DNA of 28,196 nt from Gammaproteobacteria bacterium. GTDB taxonomy: Bacteria > Pseudomonadota > Gammaproteobacteria > DSM-16500. The position numbers were made by a program, and so were the translations under genes. Below are positions 23,485 through 28,196 of this stretch, piece by piece. The notes beneath the pieces are model-generated. The model had not been told where the DNA came from and did no database searches. It saw nothing but the letters and a program-made list of their open reading frames with translations. Location of the stretch: assembly GCA_013287235.1 (NCBI GenBank), contig JABDEF010000013.1, positions 1 through 28,196 on the forward strand, given 5' to 3'. The first letter of the stretch is position 1; the number at the start of each line of letters is the position of its first letter.

Positions 23485-23576
23485 ACATTTTTCTCATTTT
23501 AAAAAAACAGTAGAATAACATTTTATAAAAATTTAAAAAAATAATTTTGATATGAAAAATAAAATGGTAATATTGA

Positions 23577-23596
23577 CTTCCTTACAAACGGAAGTA
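23577..23596. promoter_or_regulatory. Inverted repeat upstream of the 555-aa gene
   Basis: ACTTCC, 8 bases, GGAAGT. A related ACTTCC...GAAGT arrangement lies upstream of the U-box gene at about 27165-27181, so a shared regulator of both is conceivable. TTGATA (23547-23552) and TAATAT (23568-23573) with a 15-base spacer is a weak promoter candidate just before it. Confidence 0.3.
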
Positions 23597-23618
23597 TCTC
23601 TCCCAAGGAGTGTGGCCC

Positions 23619-25286
23619 ATGCTAAGCAACCAAAACACTGAAACCATTGATCATCGTACCTTAAGACAATTCATTTTAGATGAAATTCCTTTGACCGACT
23701 CGGCAGAAATCAGCGAAGGCGTCAAACTCGGTATTTTTACCTCTATTTTTTATCATACCATTCATGCCTTTAAAACCATCGCGATTAAAACACTCGCACC
23801 CATGCTCGCCTTTGTGTCGTTGATTGGATTTACCCATGAATATTTTTCCAGTCTTCGTGAACAAAATAATAATAAAAAACCGAAACATTTTTTAAACGGT
23901 TTGCTGCTTACTGCAGAAGTGATTGCCATTTTTTTCTTTGTGACAGGCACACTCGTTTCTACTGTTGTTGCACCTGCGATATTTGTTGCAGTCAGTGCGA
24001 CGCGTTTTTTAATGGCCCTCGCAAAATCCATTTATTACGCAGGAGAACTTGCAAGTCTTTATTATAATAAGTGGTTTAATGACAATGATGAAACTTACAC
24101 CCAAAAACGCAAGCACTCAATAGACAAACTTAAACTCCATCTAAAAGATACGTTAATTGGCGGCATTGTGTGTGCGGGTATTACTATCGCTTTTTTTGCA
24201 CCTGAAGTCGTAGGGTTATCTGCAATCGCGGCCCCCGTTGCACTCGCATTTAAATGGATGGCGTGTGTAACCCTGGGAACATTAAGTTTATGGACATTCA
24301 CACATAAATATATCAAAAATTTTGTAAAATCCAGAACTGCTCCAGAATCATCGTCTCAAATGGCAGAAGAGTCAAAAAATGATTCTATGACAGAACCCTT
24401 GATTCAACCTCAACCTTCTTTCAAATTAAGTGATAAATTACATTTAACAGATGAAACGAAAGAAAAATATCGTAAAAATATCAAATTTAATCACTTAATG
24501 CATTCTGATGTGGATGATCTTTTAATCAAAATGGAAGTGCTACATGAAGAAAAAACGGAAGGAACAAATTTATTGGATTTTGAATATCTTGATACGTTAA
24601 TTCAACAAGAGAAAATGCATATCCGATTGAGTGACAATGAATCGATAATGACACAGAAAACGGGGGTCTTGAATTTATTAGAACAACTCATTGCGGGTAA
24701 AAATCTCAATTTATTATGGAATGGCGCAACCTATGAGAATTCCGTTTTGGGTATTACAAGATATTATCATGATAAAGAAGCTTTAAAAGCTATTTTAACT
24801 TCTTATTTTAGAGATGTAGGCGGTATGCAAAAGATTTTCCTATTGGTAGATCATTATTGCAAATTGAATCCTGAAGTCCTATTTAAAGCAAAAATCGATG
24901 AACAAACCGTCGAATCTGAGCGTGAAAAAATACATCAATTAAAAAATGAAGTTATTTCATTTAAAAATGATGCGAAACAATTGACCTATGCACTTCAAGG
25001 AAGTGTTAAAACCATTGACAAAGCAACAACAGACATTAAACACCATAAACAAACCATCCGGCATCAACAGATGATTATTGACAATAAAGAGTCAACTATT
25101 AAAGATCTTACGAATAAATTGGATGTATTGCAAAGTAAAGTCGAAAAAGAAGCAAAACAGCATGTGAAAGATGCTGAAAAAGAAACATCCGCTTTGGTTA
25201 AGAATAGCATTTACTATAATCCATTAACGATGGTGCCTATGCACGTACCTGAGGGATATGGATATCTTATGTCGCATCATGATTAA
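23619..25286 (+). CDS. Large membrane and coiled-coil protein, possible effector
   Basis: A 555-aa protein. The ATG at 23619 has AAGGAG (23605-23610) eight bases upstream. Hydrophobic stretches lie near residues 44-71, 94-128 and 185-230, with small residues in helices (AVSATRFLMALA), consistent with four or more membrane passes or hairpins. A polar region follows (240-280), then a mixed helical domain, then a coiled coil (about 415-530) rich in Lys, Gln and Glu. No enzyme motif was found. Multi-hairpin plus coiled-coil proteins are common among translocated effectors of vacuole-dwelling Legionellales (inference). It is close to a U-box gene. The stop codon is followed six bases later by palindromic repeat copy 2. 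Confidence 0.6.
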   Translation: MLSNQNTETIDHRTLRQFILDEIPLTDSAEISEGVKLGIFTSIFYHTIHAFKTIAIKTLAPMLAFVSLIGFTHEYFSSLREQNNNKKPKHFLNGLLLTAEVIAIFFFVTGTLVSTVVAPAIFVAVSATRFLMALAKSIYYAGELASLYYNKWFNDNDETYTQKRKHSIDKLKLHLKDTLIGGIVCAGITIAFFAPEVVGLSAIAAPVALAFKWMACVTLGTLSLWTFTHKYIKNFVKSRTAPESSSQMAEESKNDSMTEPLIQPQPSFKLSDKLHLTDETKEKYRKNIKFNHLMHSDVDDLLIKMEVLHEEKTEGTNLLDFEYLDTLIQQEKMHIRLSDNESIMTQKTGVLNLLEQLIAGKNLNLLWNGATYENSVLGITRYYHDKEALKAILTSYFRDVGGMQKIFLLVDHYCKLNPEVLFKAKIDEQTVESEREKIHQLKNEVISFKNDAKQLTYALQGSVKTIDKATTDIKHHKQTIRHQQMIIDNKESTIKDLTNKLDVLQSKVEKEAKQHVKDAEKETSALVKNSIYYNPLTMVPMHVPEGYGYLMSHHD

Positions 25287-25292
25287 GTTACC

Positions 25293-25439
25293 TATTTTGC
25301 GGTTTTTAGCGCCAGATGTAGTTCAGATTGATTCGTTCGAAACACTTGCATAGTTATTCATATGCAAGTGTTTTGAACGAATTAAGATGGACTGCGTGTG
25401 GAATGCTAAAAACCGCAAAATATGCCCGTGCGAGGTATA
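25293..25439. repeat. Palindromic MITE-like element, copy 2 (inverted)
   Basis: About 147 bases, the reverse complement of the element at 3125-3287 with scattered changes: outer arms TATTTTGCGGTTTTTAGC and GCTAAAAACCGCAAAATA, inner ...TCGTTCGAAACACTTGCATA.... The left outermost ~15 bases found in copy 1 are missing here. Like copy 1 it starts a few bases after a stop codon (six here). Confidence 0.8.
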
Positions 25440-25465
25440 CCTTCCCTACGCTTCGCGGGGGAAGG
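25440..25465. terminator. GC-rich hairpin between convergent genes
   Basis: CCTTCCC (25440-25446) pairs with GGGAAGG (25459-25465) around a GC-rich loop, just after repeat copy 2 and just before the SDR stop. Only a short T-run follows on the plus strand (AATAATTTT). Confidence 0.45.
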
Positions 25466-25472
25466 AATAATT

Positions 25473-26258
25473 TTAATTCCTCGGCTTACAAATCATTGCC
25501 GTAATTTTTGCATTTAACGATTGAGGAAACAACCATAATAAAAAAACAAAAATCTTGTTAATCATGCCAGTGATAATAACCGATTTATTTTTCATCAATT
25601 GATCATATCCAATCGTTGCCACCTGTTCAGCTGTCATGATCGGAAACATACGATCCATCATCGCAGCCCCTTTTAAACCTGCGCGGGCTTGAAATTCAGT
25701 TTCAGTATATCCAGGGCATAATGCAGAAATGATGACACCGTCATTCTTATATTCTTCATACAATGCAACTGAAAAGGATAACACATACGCTTTTGTGGCA
25801 TAATACATCGCCATATAGGGCCCAGGCGCATATGCCGCAATCGATGCAACATTTAAGATTTTTCCCTGTTTTTTAGCTGTCATGTATGGCAATACACGAT
25901 ACGTTAATTCGGTTAATACGCGGATATTCACTGCCAACATACCTTCCACATCTTCTTTTGACATATTCGTAAATTTCGATGATTTACCGAAACCTGCATT
26001 ATTCACTAACACATCTAAATTTATGATGTCTTCTTTAAATGTATTCATGATTTCATCGACAGCATTCGATTCACTTAAGTCAAGCGGTAAAATTTTTGAT
26101 GTGCATTGATAAGTGTTTTTTAATTCTTGTTGCAAACTTTCTAATTCGGATGTGGTACGCGCAATGAGAATTAAAGAATAACCGTTTTTTGCAAATACTT
26201 TCGCCAATTCTCGTCCGATGCCTTTTGAGGCACCCGTAATCAACGCCATTTTACTCAT
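25473..26258 (-). CDS. Short-chain dehydrogenase/reductase (SDR)
   Basis: A 261-aa classical SDR. The cofactor motif is LITGASKGIG (6-15, TGxxxGxG), with DLS (about 60-62) and VNNAG (85-89). The catalytic set is Ser139 in NVASIAAY, Tyr152 and Lys156 in YYATKAY. The C-terminal end carries a hydrophobic stretch (KIFVFLLWLFP), suggesting membrane association, as in the DltE/YdfG-like branch acting on lipids. The start overlaps the U-box gene stop by four bases (ATGA), so both come from one transcript. Arg33 after strand 2 suggests NADPH preference. Confidence 0.88.
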   Translation of the reverse strand: MSKMALITGASKGIGRELAKVFAKNGYSLILIARTTSELESLQQELKNTYQCTSKILPLDLSESNAVDEIMNTFKEDIINLDVLVNNAGFGKSSKFTNMSKEDVEGMLAVNIRVLTELTYRVLPYMTAKKQGKILNVASIAAYAPGPYMAMYYATKAYVLSFSVALYEEYKNDGVIISALCPGYTETEFQARAGLKGAAMMDRMFPIMTAEQVATIGYDQLMKNKSVIITGMINKIFVFLLWLFPQSLNAKITAMICKPRN

Positions 26259-27139
26259 AGTTTAGGACCTTCTTTTAATTTATTACTGGGTAACAATTTA
26301 CTATTATACTTTTCCATCAAAGATTTTAAATTTCGATTTGATATTAAAACATCAAATACAGATTGATCATTTTTCATTTTTGCACGTGTGACAGGCGAGT
26401 CTTTATGGACATATAACCATCTCGCAATCGCTTCCTTCTCGTAGGTATGTCCATCTAATGTACATAAAACAGGATCTTGCATTTTTGTAAAATTAATAGG
26501 ACAAATAAATTCTTCAATTGTCTCTGAATCGTCTTCAGAAATTTTTCTTGTCACTTTATTAAAAGAAATCAACATTTCGTGTAACAGCTTAGAAAAATAG
26601 CAAACCAGGCGAAAAGATTCTGGTGTTGTATCATCCAAACCTGTCATTTTTGTTATTTGTTCGCTAATTTGTGGTGATAGCCCAATTAAAAAAACAGCTT
26701 TTCCTAAGGTGGTTAAAGATAATTGAGTACTCGCAAGAAAACTCAAAGCAAAACTGCCCCAATATACCGTTTGTTTCATATCTTCTCGTGTATGATTACG
26801 CGATATCATCAAAATGTTGATGTGATCATGCTTGGTCTTATCAACAATCTGAGACATTTTTTGAACTAACTTAATAGTGTTTGCAATTTCATCTGTCGTA
26901 GATTCTATTTTTTCATCATTAAATTCAGCAATGAGACTTTCGAGATCTTTCATTAAACAAGAAATAACATCATATTTTTTTTGATCATCTGACTCTGATC
27001 CGTTTAGAAGAGCGGCTTTTTTTAATTCGTGCTCTTTATCACGTAATTTGCTCACTATGTTATATGGCTGCCTTAGCAATTCAGAACTTTCAAATCTTCC
27101 GTGCTTAAACTTAGACCAGAATAATCCTCCTGAAAACAT
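26255..27139 (-). CDS. U-box protein, predicted E3 ubiquitin ligase effector
   Basis: A 294-aa protein with AAGGAG about nine bases before the ATG. The C-terminal U-box (about 209-281) is complete: EFICPINFTKMQDPVLCTLD then GHTYEKEAIARWLYVH, SPVT, and NRNLKSLMEKY. U-boxes bind E2 enzymes and promote ubiquitin transfer, a purely eukaryotic process, so the protein is expected to act in a host cell, like LubX of Legionella (family knowledge). The N-terminal ~120 residues are helical and a hydrophobic stretch (about 127-156) may be a membrane segment; this would be the targeting part. The C-terminus is Lys/Ser-rich and short. A secretion signal cannot be proved here. It is operonic with the SDR gene. 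Confidence 0.88.
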   Translation of the reverse strand: MFSGGLFWSKFKHGRFESSELLRQPYNIVSKLRDKEHELKKAALLNGSESDDQKKYDVISCLMKDLESLIAEFNDEKIESTTDEIANTIKLVQKMSQIVDKTKHDHINILMISRNHTREDMKQTVYWGSFALSFLASTQLSLTTLGKAVFLIGLSPQISEQITKMTGLDDTTPESFRLVCYFSKLLHEMLISFNKVTRKISEDDSETIEEFICPINFTKMQDPVLCTLDGHTYEKEAIARWLYVHKDSPVTRAKMKNDQSVFDVLISNRNLKSLMEKYNSKLLPSNKLKEGPKL

Positions 27140-27370
27140 AGCAACAACTCCTTCGGACTACTTACTTCATTTGGAAGTATTAATATAATGGTACGGCAAA
27201 AAGCTTAAGGAAATATTAAATAGTGGATAAGACAAGTACCCATGATCAAAAAAGCGATTAGCAGCAGTAAAAACTATTTATCTATCTTTGTCATTTCTTA
27301 ATTGACTCGGAAGAACTATTCGGTTTAATATTTAGGAAGGCACAAATAATTAATAATAAGGAAATAACCC

Positions 27371-27715
27371 ATGTTTAAGAGAAAAGATTCTAGCAAACCA
27401 TTACCGACTATTCAGCCAGGTAATCTTGACACACTTCACAATACAAAAAAAGATATTGAAACCCAAAAAATCTTTCAAAAGCATCAACAAATTATGCTTT
27501 TAATGATTGATGCAAAATATACTTATTTAAATCAAAGTATATTCGAAGAAATAAAAGACCTTTTCGATCCCCTTAAAGAATCTCAAGATAACATCATTAA
27601 AAAATTATTAGAATCGAATATGTCCCTCATTCTTAAAAATACCATTTTTTCTACAAAATGCGGTGACTTTATAAAACCTGAGCGCGAACACGAAAAAATT
27701 CTTAAAATATGTTAA
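27371..27715 (+). CDS. Small hypothetical protein, 114 aa
   Basis: A 114-aa, helix-rich, polar protein (KRKDSSKPLPTIQPG at the start; later IFQKHQQIMLLM and ILKICstop). No signal peptide, membrane segment or known motif. The ribosome site is weak (AAGGAAATAACCC). A perfect 7-bp hairpin follows at 27746. It is divergent from the U-box gene, with 231 bases between that probably hold both promoters. Function unknown. Confidence 0.5.
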   Translation: MFKRKDSSKPLPTIQPGNLDTLHNTKKDIETQKIFQKHQQIMLLMIDAKYTYLNQSIFEEIKDLFDPLKESQDNIIKKLLESNMSLILKNTIFSTKCGDFIKPEREHEKILKIC

Positions 27716-27745
27716 ATATTGTGCTTATGTCAGAAGAAAATCTTG

Positions 27746-27775
27746 CCCCGTCATGCTTTCTAGACGGGGTTATCC
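27746..27775 (+). terminator. Hairpin terminator downstream of 114-aa gene
   Basis: CCCCGTC (27746-27752), a 10-base loop, GACGGGG (27763-27769), then TTAT. It also overlaps the 3' end of the minus-strand gene, so it may act for both. Confidence 0.55.
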
Positions 27776-28196
27776 CGGAAAACGCTTTTTGTTTATCCAA
27801 GATCCATAACCCTTTCGATCCTTTTTTTCCTGAGCGACTGTAGAATCTTTAGAACTAAAAAATGCATAAAATCGTTCAGTTAATGATTTATGATCTCTAA
27901 GGGATTCTAATGAGAAAATTAATTTTTCAACTTCCCTATGTGCTTCAAGATATTTGTTTTTATCTACTTCTAATTCAGCGCCTTCCACTTTTTCCAAAAT
28001 GACATTATCATAATCTTTAAGAATTTTGATAGGATTTAATGAGAGAGGTAAGAATAAGGCTTTAGTGAGAATAGTGCCATCGTTATTTTTGATGGTTTTT
28101 TTAATATAATCGATGTCAAATAAAATTTTTAATTTATAGATAAAAATTAATTGTTTTACTGAAATACCGCTATTATTTTTTATAGTAAAATCAAAT
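27770..28196 (-). CDS. Partial hypothetical protein, 5' end beyond the window
   Basis: An open minus-strand frame runs from the right edge (first full codon at 28195) to the stop at 27770, about 141 codons. Pieces read ISVKQLIFIYKLKILFDIDY, TILTKALFLPLSLNPIKIL, then an acidic/basic helical part (VEGAELEVDKNKYLEAHREV) and a Lys-rich tail ending KKRFPG. An internal TTG at 27997 is not the start. No family was recognised. Likely a helical protein similar in style to the hypothetical proteins elsewhere in the window. Confidence 0.6.
   Translation of the reverse strand, partial: FDFTIKNNSGISVKQLIFIYKLKILFDIDYIKKTIKNNDGTILTKALFLPLSLNPIKILKDYDNVILEKVEGAELEVDKNKYLEAHREVEKLIFSLESLRDHKSLTERFYAFFSSKDSTVAQEKKDRKGYGSWINKKRFPG

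Overview
The window (about 35% GC by eye) looks like a chromosomal segment of a host-associated gammaproteobacterium, most plausibly a Legionellales/Coxiellales relative. This is inferred from an A+T-rich genome, a eukaryotic-type U-box protein, a Fic protein, effector-like hydrolases, a PAS-LuxR regulator and many decayed gene fragments. No rRNA, tRNA or CRISPR array was seen.

Region 1 (230-9653, probably to 10632) is the main discovery: a one-strand, tightly packed and often ATGA-overlapping locus that reads as an undescribed RiPP (modified peptide) pathway. It holds an ABC exporter-like protein with a very short nucleotide-binding domain, a JmjC-type oxygenase with a winged-helix-like tail, two paralogous short peptides (59 and 54 aa) too short for usual gene callers, a borosin-like tetrapyrrole-methylase-fold methyltransferase, an HExxH peptide-modification protein, a cupin protein with a His-Asp-His motif, a PRMT-like methyltransferase, a prolyl-4-hydroxylase-like oxygenase and a cytosolic M3 metallopeptidase. 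A further class I methyltransferase follows after a hairpin. The two peptides share an invariant 19-residue block whose codons differ only synonymously. They arose by tandem duplication of a unit that carries the tail of the JmjC gene. A palindromic mobile-type repeat sits at the junction, and a 15-bp hairpin separates peptides from enzymes. The simplest model is: peptides made in excess, hydroxylated and methylated, trimmed by the M3 peptidase, and exported.

Region 2 (10643-17940) is a mixed accessory region: a cytochrome c remnant, a secreted polysaccharide deacetylase, a pseudopilin, a small membrane protein, a PAS-LuxR regulator, two alpha/beta-hydrolase-like proteins that could be effectors, a GNAT acetyltransferase, and two long palindromes.

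Region 3 (17941-22154) is a gene graveyard around a few intact genes. It has fragments of a PIN toxin, a GAF protein, a CocE/NonD hydrolase, a kinase-like NTPase, a histidine kinase and a Fic C-terminus. The intact genes are a histidine phosphatase, a class II Fic protein with a probable leaderless promoter, and a VapBC module with a readable promoter/operator.

Region 4 (22161-28196) has a GNAT plus FAH-family pair, a large membrane/coiled-coil protein, a second copy of the palindromic repeat, a U-box/SDR gene pair, a small hypothetical gene and a partial gene running off the right edge.
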